This document shows positions 22,448-32,715 of a DNA stretch of 64,000 bases, one piece after another. This DNA is from Manis javanica. Taxonomy: Eukaryota > Chordata > Mammalia > Pholidota > Manidae. Numbering within the stretch: the first letter of the stretch is position 1; every line of letters starts with the position of its first letter. The stretch is from the NCBI RefSeq assembly GCF_040802235.1, contig NC_133156.1, positions 117,644,173 through 117,708,172 on the forward strand, in the 5' to 3' direction. The position numbers and the translations under genes are program-made. The notes beneath the pieces are model-generated. The model did no database searches. It saw only the letters and a program-made list of their open reading frames with translations, and was not told where the DNA came from.

Positions 22448-24128
22448 ACATTTTAAGAGGATCATGTACCATGATCACATGGGCTTTACCCATGGTATGC
22501 AAAGTTGGTTCAACATATGAAATTAATAAACATGATGTGCCATGTTTATAGATCATATGACCCTTTCATTAGATGCAGAGAAAGCATTTGACAAAATTCA
22601 GTAACATTTCATGATAAAAACTCTCAACAAATTAGATATAGAAGGAACATACCTCAGCATTATAAAGACCATATATACAAAACCCACAGCTAACTTCACA
22701 CCTAATAGTGAAGAAGTTAAGAACTTTTACTCTAAAATCAGAAACAAGACAAAGATGCCACTCTAACCTCTGCTATTCAGCCTTGGATGGAAGTTTTAGC
22801 TGCAGCAATTAGGCAAGAAAAATAAAAGATATTGAAATTGGAAAGAAAGAAGTAAAATTGTCTTGGTTTGCAGATGACATGATCTTATATACAGAAAAGC
22901 CTAAAGGCTCAGCCAAAAAGTTGTTAGAACAAATTAATTCAGTAAAGTTATAGGACGCAAAATCAACATACAAAAATCAGTTACCTTTCTATAGACTAAC
23001 AACAAAATTTATGAAAGGGAAATTAAAGAAAATCATCCTATTTATAATAGCATTAAAAAACAATAAAACACTTAAAAACAAATCTAACCAAGAAGATGAA
23101 AGATTTGTATACATTGAAAACTATAAGACATTGATGAAAGAAATTGAAGATAACAAATTAATGGAAAGATATCCAATGTCTGTAACTCAAAATAGTTAAT
23201 ATTGTTAAAATGTCCATACTACCCAAAGTCATTTATAAATTCAATGCAGTTCCTATCAAAATTACAATGCCATTTTTCACAAAAACAGGAAAAGCAATCC
23301 TAAAATTCATTTGGAACCACAAAAGACACTGAATAGCCAAAGCCATCTTGAGAAATAACAACAGAGTTGAGACATCACTTTTCTTATTTTGAACTATGCT
23401 ACAAAGCTACAGTAATCAAAACAGTATGGTACTGGGCTAAGAGTAGGCATATTGACCAATGGAAAAAACTGAGAGCCCAGAAGTAAACCCATGTATACAT
23501 GGTCAACTATATTTGATAAGGGAGACAAGACTACTCAGTGGGGAAAAAATAGTCTTTTCAATAAATGTGTTGGGAAAACTGGATATTCACATGCAAAAGA
23601 ATGAAATTGTATCCCTATCTTAAACATACACAAAAATTAGCTTAAAATAGATTTAAGACTTAAACATATGACCTGAAATTGTGAAGCTCCTAGAATAAAA
23701 CAGGGAAAAAGCAACTTGATGTTAGTCTTTGCTATGACTTTTTGGATATGACACCAAGAGCACAAGCAATAAAAAGCAAAATGATTAAAAGTAGGAATAC
23801 ATAAAACTAAAAAACTTCACACACAGTAGAAGAAATGCTCAACGAAAGGAAGAGGTAACCTACAGAATAGTAGAAAATATTTGCAAACTATATAGCTGAT
23901 AAGGGATTAAATGCCAAAATATATGAGGAACTCCTACAATTCAATAGCAAAGAGACAAAAACAAAAATAATCTGATTGAAAAATAGGCAGAATATCTGAG
24001 TAGACATTTTCCAAAGAAAGCATAAAAATGGCCAACAGTTGCATGAAATCACTAATCATCAGGGAAATTAAAACTACAATGAGATGTCACTTCATACCTT
24101 TTAAATTAGCTATTATCAAAAAGATATA
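22448..24128 (+). mobile_element. L1 ORF2 segment in opposite (sense) orientation
   Basis: The orientation flips at about 22448. The + strand now reads L1 ORF2 from the palm of the reverse transcriptase (GATGCAGAGAAAGCATTTGAC; FADD at 22867-22878) through the thumb region (TTCATTTGGAACCACAAAAG) to just before the C-terminus (GAGATGTCACTTCATACC). It lacks both a 5′ end and a 3′UTR or poly(A). Its homologue on the minus strand lies at about 19900-20940, so the two parts can pair as a long imperfect inverted repeat. Confidence 0.85.
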
Positions 24129-24912
24129 ATCAACCTGGCTAGAGATTCTGGGGGCCTCTCAAACCTTTTTTGTGGATGTATCTTTTCTGAACTTCTGCTT
24201 GTAGATTCCTAATTAGAGGGATTTGCCAGGTTTCCCCCACCCCCCAGGATCTCATAGTCTCTCACTCCTTCTAATGTCTGTCATCATAGCTCCCACCTCT
24301 TTTTTTATTCTCAGCAGCTCTCAGGCATCTAGAATATGCCAGGTCCCATCAGGGCTTTGGGACAGGCAAAACAGCGGTCAGTTCCTTGGGCAGCCCTCTG
24401 AAAAGCCAGCATGTTGGACACACGCTCTACTCTTCTCTTTCCCCTGAGGGAGATGCTGCCGTGCTATACTGGCCTGTCTGTTGTATTGCTCTTCCTCTGG
24501 AGCAGCAGCGAGCCACCCAGCTCTCTGCTCAGTGGCCCCCAGGTGTCTGGAGTGTGCTGGGTTCCATCAGTGATGAGTGAGGCAAGACAGAAGCCAGTCT
24601 CAGGCAGCCCCCACAAAAAAAGTCAGAACATTGGTAAGATAGTCTAATCTTTTCTTTTCCTAGGAGAAACTGGGCATTTCCTCTCAATTGTGTGACACTG
24701 TGGCAAGGGGAAGGACTATGGCTAGAGTGTGCCACAAATTTTCCTGCCAGCTTCAGTGCGGCTGTTTGCACTTGTGGGGGGTGCAGGAGCCTCTAACTTT
24801 GTTCCTGGATTTCTTGTACAGGGAATTGGTATATGTATTCTTTAATCAGTGTCACCAGGGGAGGAAAAAAGGTTTGGAGTTTCCTACTCTGCCATCTTGT
24901 TGATGTCAGTCT
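24129..24912 (-). mobile_element. L1 5′UTR, antisense, with internal repeats
   Basis: The right end reads, on the minus strand, CTGACATCAACAAGATGGCA followed by GAGTAGGAAACTCC, which is the start of mammalian L1 5′UTRs. The segment holds two related units of about 218 bp starting at 24322 (CAGGCATCTAGAATATGCCA) and 24540 (CAGGTGTCTGGAGTGTGCTG), each followed by a matching CAGNNAGT...GGCAGCCC block. No ORF1 follows; the inverted ORF2 segment abuts instead. Confidence 0.75.
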
Positions 24913-25129
24913 TGATTGTACTAACTTATTTTTCTGACTTAGGTCATCTTTGCTAGCTATGCCTTCTTTTCTTTACATCTAAAGAAATGTTGGAATACCC
25001 AAGACCCAAGTATTGAGCACTTTTTCTTTATAGCTACACTTTTCCCTTAGGTGACAATATCTAAACCAATGGTTTGAGGTAATATCTATATATTGATGAT
25101 TTTTAAGTTTATATTATTACCCAGACTTC

Positions 25130-26010
25130 TTGCTGAACTTTATTGTCATGGATCTCACTGCCTTCCCATCATTTGTATTTGACTGTTCTATACAAATCTC
25201 AAATTTAACATGACCCAAAAGAACTACTGAGTTCACCATCCACTGCCAAATTTGTTCCTAATCAAGTTTTCCTCATCTAAGTATTTTTCTTCACTATCTG
25301 TCAGTTTCTGAAGCCCAAAACCTTGGAGCGATTCTTCTTTTTTTCACCCCTCAAACGCTAAAAACCACTTAATCAGTAAACCTGTTGGATATTTCTCTAA
25401 AATGCATCCTAAACCCTTTCATTTCTCACTACTTCCACCATTACAGCCCTAGTTAGTGTCATCTCCCACATGAATTAATCCACAGGTTTCCTAACCAAGT
25501 CCCCTGCCCTCATTTGAACTTTTACACACAGAATCTTTCAAAAGTATAAGGGTATATCATTCACTTGTTTAAAATGTTCTGCATTTACTTGCCACATTAC
25601 TGATCCCTGTTTATCTTTCTGACCTCAAACCCTTCCACGCTTTCTTACGAATCCCAGCCATTCTTTGTGGCCCTCATATCCTCCAGATTTCTTTGTGTTT
25701 CAGAGGTTTGCTTAGAATCTTCCTCCAGATCATTACCAGTCTGTCTTCTTCTGTTTCCTAGTATGTTACCTTTTCCTCAGGAGATAGTCCCTGACCATAG
25801 TAGCCAATGCAGCTTACCTCCATCCTCATCATTTTCTAACAATTGCTTGGTTTATACCTTCTTCATAGTGCTTAACTATGACTATTTATCTATACATTGA
25901 CTATAAGTCAACTGAGTATAATATAAACTTCTTGAGGGCAGGACCTTGTCTTCATTTTTTCTGGAGCCCAGAATATGTCTGGCCTATAGTCATTGTGCAA
26001 TACGTATTTG
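25130..26010 (+). mobile_element. L2 (LINE2) 3′ part, sense
   Basis: The sequence reads through the L2 ORF2 C-terminus (GAAGCCCAAAACCTTGGAGCG; TTCTTCATAGTGCTTAACTATG) into the diagnostic 3′ end TTGAGGGCAGGACCTTGTCTTC. It then enters the terminal CAGAATATGTCTGGCCTATAGT block. Heavily mutated. Its last 35 bases are also part of duplicated block A (25974-26111). Confidence 0.8.
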
Positions 26011-26111
26011 TGGCTAACCAATGACAAAGCCAATGTAGAGGGTCTCTGTGTACAAAGGCTTCAGCTGATCTGAGAATAAGGCAACCCAAAGAAGGAATAT
26101 GAGTCAGTTCC
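25974..26111 (+). repeat. Duplicated block A (source-like copy)
   Basis: 138 bases, from the L2 tail (TATGTCTGGCCTATAGTCA) into non-repeat flank (GGCTTCAGCTGATCTGAGAA; GGCAACCCAAAGAAGGAAT). It is matched by 27521-27658 with about ten differences. Because the match goes beyond the L2 end into ordinary flank, it is a duplication and not two independent repeats. Confidence 0.92.
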
Positions 26112-26119
26112 ACTATTCA

Positions 26120-26860
26120 AATTCTAAGAAGTCCTGACCCACAACAGGTTAATTTCAGCAAAGGGATGATTTCATTGAACTTTAATATAGACTCCACCGG
26201 CCCCAGTGTTTTTTGAATGAGACATACGACAGCTGAACCAAGCGAAATAGGAAGTTGTTTTGTGCAGCAGTTTTTAGCCAGTGTGGTACTACATGTTCAA
26301 CCAATGTTCTTATAACTTCTACATTCATATGCTTAATGATTAGTGGTCATAATAAAGTCTTTGAAGATTATCTTGTGCCTTCAAGAAAAAAAAACTTTGC
26401 TATTTTTAATACTGCTTTGGTTTTTAAGTTTGGTATTCTAATTTTCTTGAAGTTGGTATTTCAGGTATAATCTCTATAGGGACTTATTTAACTAAAATAT
26501 AGAAATAATACCCAACTCCACAATTACTTTGAATAATGGTTTTATTATTTTATTAACGTCTATAAAAGAACATGGGAAATTCTATTTAAATATAACGAAA
26601 GTATACATGATATCCACAAGGCAAAAAAACAGGATCCATCTAAGAAACCAATATAATTGATTTCAAACACCATGTACAAAAGGTGTGAGAGCTGGCATTT
26701 AATTGCATAAATGTGTTAAAACAATGAAGATGATACCTAAGTCCCTGTTCACTGTGCTTGGAGCTAGAAGAAGCATAAGGAAGGGATAAAACAGTGCTCA
26801 CAGCAGGTAGTGTGAAATCAACCGGTGATAATAAGAATAACTGCTACCTAATTCAGGCAG
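26120..26860. other. Intronic, nothing recognised
   Basis: No repeat family or gene supported; AT-rich. Confidence 0.5.
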
Positions 26861-26864
26861 AGGA

Positions 26865-27112
26865 GGTATAGTTTAAAAATGCAGGTTCTGGTTTCAAATA
26901 CCTGGGTTTAAAGCCTGGCTTTGCCATTTATTAGCTCTGTGACTTTGGAAAAATTACTTACTCTCTCTGTGCCTCAGTTTCCTCAACTGAAAAGTCAGGA
27001 TAATGATAGTACTTAATAGGTTGCCATGAGTACTTCATAGGAATAGCACTTCTTAGGTCACTGTTAGGATTAAGTGAGGATACATGTAAAGTGACTAGCA
27101 GTGGCGGTCATA
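26865..27112 (+). mobile_element. MIR SINE, sense, nearly full length
   Basis: The MIR order is clear: AAAATGCAGGTTCTGG, then CCTGGGTTTAAAGCCTGGCTT, TTAGCTCTGTGACTTTGG, GTGCCTCAGTTTCCTCAACTG, and a 3′ part with GTTAGGATTAAGTGAGGATACATGTAAAG. About 250 bp. Confidence 0.9.
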
Positions 27113-27375
27113 CACAATGCTACCTGTTCATATTTTATTTGTGATTTTCAATCAGGATGAATAATTGTCAGAAGTGAGAAGATAGTAAGGAAAAATGTTT
27201 CTAAAGGCGATGAACTCTTGTGGCAAGGCAATATGTATCTCCAGGTAACAAGGGGGAAAGAAACCAAAAGAATTTCAGAACTCAACAGTCATTTCTAGAG
27301 GTTGTGAAAATTGAGGTATAAAGTACATGAATGTCACAATTTCCAAGAGGAAAAATGGTTCTCAGAAACTTCATA

Positions 27376-27520
27376 ATGGATATGGATGTTCTTCCCATCA
27401 CTCCTCACCATGTCTGCCTAGCCAACATCTTCTCCACCAACGGGCAGATAGTTCCCCTCTCTGGCCTCACTCATGTGCCCCTCCCATAACAGCTCATTCT
27501 CCGTACCCAGAATTGTAGGG
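27376..27520 (-). repeat. Mosaic left half (block C): inverted copy of 28261-28432
   Basis: Read on +, this block matches the reverse complement of 28261-28432, including GTCTGCCTAGCCAACATCTT, CCAACGGGCAGAT and CAGCTCATTCTC. Of about ten CpGs in the partner only one (in AACGGGCAG) survives here; the others are TpG or CpA, or were lost otherwise. A roughly 26-base stretch of the partner is missing near the right end. The match stops at GTAGGGTA, where block B begins. Confidence 0.88.
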
Positions 27521-27658
27521 TATGTCTGGCCTATAGTCAGTGTGCAGTATGTATTGTGGCTAACCAATGACAAAGCCAGTGTAGAGAGGCTCTGTGTTCA
27601 AAGGCTTCAGCTGATCTGAGAACAAGGCAACCCAAAGAAGGAATTTGAGTCAGTTGCC
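27521..27658 (+). repeat. Mosaic right half (block B): direct copy of 25974-26111
   Basis: A 137-138 base match to block A, with about ten substitutions and a one-base deletion. It is fused to block C, with TA shared by both sources at the junction. Similarity to block A ends after GAGTCAGTTGCC. Confidence 0.92.
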
Positions 27659-27869
27659 ATGAGTGGTTTAGGTTTGTGAGCCATTAAGAAAGGAAGAGAT
27701 GGTAATCTCCATGCTGGGTGAAGGATCACCTCATACCATGAACAGCGAGCTGCCTGAGAGGGAGGAGACCACCACTGCGGTCCTGCGTCTGCAGCCAGGT
27801 GTCGGGCAAGTCACTGAACTCCCGCAGTCTCTGGAGTTAACCTCTGTGAAACTGCACAGCTGTTGATGT

Positions 27870-28062
27870 GAGCACACTTGGTTCAAGCCATAGCTTACTT
27901 GGGGGAGCCACTGAAAACTCTCTGGGTTACAATTTCCTCCATTCTAAAGTGGAGATAATGACAGTACCAACCTCACATCCTTTGTTGTGAGGATTCCATA
28001 GGATAATATATGTACTCTACCTGTGACAGAGTAAGTGGTCAATAAATATTGCTCTTTTTACT
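27870..28062 (+). mobile_element. MIR SINE, sense, diverged
   Basis: TCCATTCTAAAGTGGAGATAATGACAGTACC, TTGTTGTGAGGATTCCATAGG and GTGGTCAATAAATATTG follow the MIR middle and 3′ landmarks in order. Confidence 0.75.
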
Positions 28063-28254
28063 GTTCCTTCATGTCTGATTAACCCCACTTACTTTGGGAA
28101 CAGGGTCCCCGGCAGGGCTTCTCTACACTCCTTTGTCCTTGTCCCCCTTCAGTTAAAGCCTCCGGACTTTTCTCTTTTCGGTTTTCAGGCTTAGGACTGC
28201 CTGAGGCCCCAGAACAGTCCAGCCATAAACAGGGAAGTGAAGAGGGCTGCTTGC

Positions 28255-28440
28255 ACAGTTACCCTACTGCGTCCAGCCCTCCGCTCCTCCAGCGCAGCTG
28301 GGTGCAGAGAATGAGCTGCTGCGGGAGGGGCGCGTGAGTGAGGCCGGAGGGGGGTAACGATCTGCCCGTTGGCGGGGAAGATGTTGGCTAGGCAGACACG
28401 GGGAGGAGTGACGGGGAGAACATCCGCATCCAGGGAGGAC
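28255..28440. repeat. Block D: CpG-rich partner of the mosaic, inverted arm
   Basis: A locally CpG-rich segment (for example GCGGGAGGGGCGCGTGAG and CCGTTGGCGGGGAAG) in an otherwise CpG-poor intron. Its reverse complement is block C at 27376-27520. On the minus strand it lies in a 138-codon open frame (28607-28191) with no recognisable domain; GC richness alone could explain the open frame. Confidence 0.85.
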
Positions 28441-28924
28441 GGTGACCGGCAATAGTTCTGAGGCAGCAGAGGAAACGGGCGCCAATACGTGAATAGAGAT
28501 AATAGGAAATCTAGAAGCAGATTTTCCGGAAACAGGGAAACTTCAGCCGGATTGGACTTCCTCATATGAAGTTGACATGTCCAAGTCTGAACCTTAGACA
28601 CCATCATAGGTGACTAGGTTTTTCTCTCAAAGATTAAGTTCTTCAGCTCCAGGCTATACCATATCCGAGGATGGGAGCAGTTCTGCATGAGTCTCCCCAC
28701 CCAGTCCCAGAATACCTTGTGCCCGACTGAGCTGTCTTTTACTGTGATTTATGTGAAAACTCCCAGTTGTTACAAGTTCATATAATAGGTAACGGAGCCT
28801 AAATTTTAAGAAGATTTATAAATTTGAAGATTAATTGGAGCTATTCTGATGAGCTTTAACAAGAGTCAAACAAAAAATTGAAATATAAAATATGTAAGAG
28901 TCATCAACATAACTGTGATTTAAC

Positions 28925-29482
28925 TGTGGCTTGTGAGAAAAAGACCTCGGGCATATAGCCAACTGGGAGCTGACTGCAAGGCGGTAGTGTGACACAGCAG
29001 CAGTAATGCGTGTGCACGCTTGGGCTACATCACCAGATGTAGTTTGTACAAGAAGGATGTGACAGTCTTATTAGGCAGAGCCACAGGCGACGTGGTGCCC
29101 AGCTCTAGATTTCAGGTTTTCACGGAGCCTGTGGAAAGCTGCAGTGTGTTGGAGGAGCAAGGGATGGGAGATGGCGGAGAGGCTCTACTGACTCATTTAA
29201 AGTTTCTGAAAGCTAAATAATATGGGAGTAGAACTACCTCTCTTCAAACACGTAAAGGAGTGGTCTCTGCACCTCTAAATTAAAGCAACCGAAAGAATTT
29301 AAAGGGATGAAGGTTTGGCAAGCAGAAAGGCAAGGAAGAACCTTTCATCAGTGTGGTTGTTAAGTAGTGAAATCACCCTTTCTAGAAGAAATGTGTAAAG
29401 AGAGGCTGGGTGGTCAACTTCAGAACATCTGCACAGCACTTAAGCCAGATGACCTCTCAGGCCGTTCCTGGTTCTAAGATGC
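28925..29482 (+). mobile_element. L3/CR1 LINE 3′ fragment, sense
   Basis: Several landmarks of the ancient L3/CR1 3′ region occur in order: GAAAAAGACCTCGGGCATAT, GTGTGACACAGCAGCAGTAATGCG, CTTGGGCTACATCACCAGA, GAGAGGCTGGGTGGTC and CCAGATGACCTCTCAGGCCGTTCC then GGTTCTAAGAT. No frame remains open. Confidence 0.7.
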
Positions 29483-29655
29483 TGTGTGATGTAGGGTATG
29501 TTACCTGGTCTCTTTGAACATCAGTTTCTTATATGAAAATGGGGGTAGGAATAGTGCCCTCTTCATATGATTGTTATGTGAGTTAAATGGAATAATTGGT
29601 GTGAAACATTTACCTAAGTGCCTGATGCCTAGTAAGCTCCCAATGAATGAGTTGA
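29483..29655 (+). mobile_element. MIR SINE, sense
   Basis: ATCAGTTTCTTATATGAAAATGGGGGTAGG, GATTGTTATGTGAGTTAAATG and TGCCTAGTAAGCTCCCAATGAATG match MIR core and tail. Confidence 0.7.
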
Positions 29656-30482
29656 GTTATATATAATTACCTAATGAATTCCTGACAGACTGAATAAACC
29701 AAATCTCACTGATCACTATTTCTGCCTTAACTGTCCTCCATTTATAGAATGTTTTTGGTGTGTTTTACCTTCATTTTTATAAAGTTTAACTTATTGTTTA
29801 ATTGCCTAGTAGGATTTAGCAATCTCTTCTAGCAGTCAGGATGTAAACTGAAAATTGAATACAGCAGGAACAAAACCCATTTTAATTTAGAGCCTAAATA
29901 TATTTCCAAGGCTATTAGATTAAGAACAATGTTTTGACATATCAGTAGCTGCAACTTATTTTTCTCTTGTGTCAATGTAATTACTGAGATGGACCTCAGC
30001 ATTAGAAGATGTGCAGACTCCTGGCTGTGGAGTCATTTTACACAGATTGGGATCCCCTGGGCCTTTCCTGAAGTCAAGATACCAGAATAACCCCAAGGGC
30101 CTGACTTCGAGCATACTTCTTCAGGGAGAAAATGCTGTGTGCAAAATTTTTTGGAAAATGTTTTTCTCCCTAAAGCCAATTTACTTTTCAGATAGTTCAT
30201 TATGTTAATGTACAATTCATCTAAGGGTCATTTAAACAATTTAATAGGGAGCACTCTAGTATTTGGCAATGGTTATTAAATTTTAATAAAATGAATGATT
30301 AGGAAGAGAAAAAATCTACTGGACTTACAGCCTAGAAATGTAAGAACAAACAAAACGCTTTGCAAAAAGTTGCTCAAAAATAAAGGTGTGTGACTCATGG
30401 AGAAAGTAACTTGAATGTGGCTCATCTATTTTGGTTTCAGTTGTTCAATGAATATGCATTTAAATATTTGACTACTATTGTG
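29656..30482. other. Intronic, nothing recognised
   Basis: AT-rich, non-coding; no family identified. Confidence 0.5.
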
Positions 30483-30493
30483 TGTGTGTTTTA

Positions 30494-31203
30494 ATTTTTT
30501 TATTGAAGTATAGTTGATATATAATATTATATTGGTTTCAAATATAAAACACAGTGGTTCAACATTTACCCATATTATTATTAAATTCTTACCCCAACTA
30601 GTACCGTTACTATCTGTCAACATAGGAAGATGTTACAGAATCACTGACTGTATTCTCCATGCTGTACTACCATTCCCTGGGACCAACTTATATTATGACT
30701 GAGAATTTCTGTGCCCCTTTATTCCCCTCACCCTCCCTGTCCACTCACCCCAACCCCTCCCACATGGTAACCACCAGTCACTTCTCAGTGTCTGTGAGTC
30801 TACTGCTATTTTGTTCATTTTGTTTTATTTTGTTTTTATATTCCACAAGTAAGTGAAATCCTATGGTGTTTGTCTTTCTCCACCTGTTTTATTTCACTTA
30901 CCATAGTACCCTCTAGATCCATCCATGTTGTTGCAAATGGCAGGATTTCTTTCTTATTTGTGGCTGAATAATATTCCATTGTGTATATGTACCACATCTT
31001 CTTTATCCATCCATCTATGGATGGACACTTTGATTGTTTTCGTAGCTTGGCTATTGTAAATAATGTGGCAAAAAACATAGGAATGCACGTATCTTTTTGA
31101 ATCAGAGACTTTGTTTTCTTTGGGTACATTCCTAGAAGTAGAATTACGGTGTCCTGTTGTATTTCTATTTTTAGTTTTTTCAGGAACCTCCATGCTGCTT
31201 TCC
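30494..31203 (-). mobile_element. L1 3′ end, antisense, with 11-bp target-site duplication
   Basis: About 710 bases of L1 3′UTR and ORF2 C-terminus (frame 31129-30836 with IYTMEYYSATNKKE and TTWMDLEGTMVSE). It is flanked by identical 11-mers TGTGTGTTTTA at 30483-30493 and 31204-31214, the hallmark of target-primed reverse transcription. The 3′UTR differs from that of the L1 at 12207, so this is another, probably older, subfamily. Confidence 0.92.
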
Positions 31204-31359
31204 TGTGTGTTTTAGGATATTAAATCACACACTTTATTGATATCAAGAATTTACTAAGTCAAGCTTATTAAGCATGGAAATCATACATATAGAACCAACT
31301 TCTCATCCCCTCTAGTGCAGGTGCTAAACTGGACACTACCTTTTTTGTTGATAACTGGC

Positions 31360-31500
31360 AGTTTGGACTCCTAGGGTGGAGCAAGTCACTCAACATTTTT
31401 GTGTTTCTGTTTCCTCATCTACTAAATGGTTATATCAACGATTGCTTTCTTAAAAGGAAAGGGATTCTATGTTAATGCATTTGGAGCCTTTATAAAATAT
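31360..31500 (+). mobile_element. MIR fragment, sense
   Basis: GAGCAAGTCACTCAACATTT then TTCTGTTTCCTCATCTACTAAATGG matches the MIR core. The flanks are too diverged to place the ends well. Confidence 0.5.
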
Positions 31501-31769
31501 GCATGATAATACCAGGATCAGTAAGATTTGACTATTTAATTTTGTGAGCGTTTATAGTGCTGACAGTATTTTAGATAGAGGAGGGCAAAATAATGGCAAT
31601 TCAAAATCTAAACACTGACACATGCTTATTAATTTAAATAGGAAAATAGTGCGACTTTTTAATTCCAAAACATGTAATCTGAAATGAGCAATCATTTTTA
31701 AAGATTTAAGTAGTATTTTATATATATGTATATGTATATAAATTAAAGAAAGTAATTTATAGTTCTAAA

Positions 31770-31925
31770 ATATTAGCAAAATATACATAACAAAATTTAC
31801 CATTTTTTAGTGTCCAGTTCTGTGATATCATCAAGTGCAGTCACACTGTTGTGCAGCCATTGCTGCCATCCATCCACAGAACATTCTTTATCTTACAAAA
31901 CTGAAACCTCTGCCCACTAAATATA
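31770..31925 (-). mobile_element. Old L1M 3′ fragment, antisense
   Basis: AAAATATACATAACAAAATTTACCATTTT followed by CACACTGTTGTGCAGCCATTG and AAACTGAAACCTCTGCCCA matches the antisense L1M 3′UTR, as also seen at 2843 and 35505. Confidence 0.8.
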
Positions 31926-32029
31926 ACATTTTGAAATTACTTTTATTTCTCACCTGTAAAGCACTTTTGATATTAAGAAACTAACAAAGATATTACAAAG
32001 ATATAGTATATATTTTGTTATTTGTCCAT

Positions 32030-32160
32030 CAACAGTCTTTTAAGAAAGATGGGAACTCAAGGCTCAGAGACACTTGGTAGCTTGCTCTCAGTTCTTTCTT
32101 TCAATTAATCACAGAGTCAGAACTGGAACTCGGGCCTGTTGGCTCCCAGTCTGGGATTTT
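32030..32160 (-). mobile_element. MIR fragment, antisense
   Basis: CACAGAGTCAGAACTGGAACTCGGGCCTGTTGGCTCCCAG is the antisense of the MIR 5′ half. The preceding AAGGCTCAGAGACACTTGGTAG fits the core. Confidence 0.65.
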
Positions 32161-32404
32161 TTTCTGCTGAATCCCATTGTTAATGCAAAACTAACTTGTT
32201 TGGTTCACCTGTTCTCTCAAGGAACTGGGATTATATTTCTTTTATTGTCTTAACCTATTGTAAACTTTGTATTTGCATTCCAGGTTCTTTTAATGTCTAG
32301 TATTTGTGGGTTTTTTTTTTCTGATGGGATTATATCACATTCACTTTAATTAAGATTCTTTATTCTTTAAATGATATTTGTAGAAACTGATCTTAAAAAT
32401 GAAC

Positions 32405-32715
32405 TTGCCCAGTGGATGAAGCCAGTGACATAAGCCGGCCACAAAAAGACAAATACTGGATGATTCCACTTATATAGGGTATCTAAATAGTCCAACTCAC
32501 AGAATCAGAGTAGAATGCTGGGTGCCAGGGTCTGAGCAGAAGGGAGAACTGGAAAGTCATTGAACGTGAGCAGAGTTTCAGTTTTGCAAGGTGAAAAAGT
32601 TCTGGAGTGCCATTGGACAACAGTGTAAGTGTTCTTAACATATTGAACTGCACACCTAAAAGTCATTAAGATGATGAGTTTTATGCTATGTGTTTTTTGT
32701 TTGTCTTTCTGCTAC
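32405..32715 (+). mobile_element. L1M 3′ end, sense
   Basis: TAAGCCGGCCACAAAAAGACAAATACTGGATGATTCCACTTATAT, GTTTCAGTTTTGCAAGGTGAAAAAG and GAACTGCACACCTAAAAGTC are L1M ORF2-end and 3′UTR landmarks in sense orientation. Confidence 0.85.

Noticed and set aside
25974-26010. Explaining blocks A and B as two independent L2 tails
   Set aside because: Similarity continues about 100 bases past the L2 end into ordinary flank, so a duplication is required.
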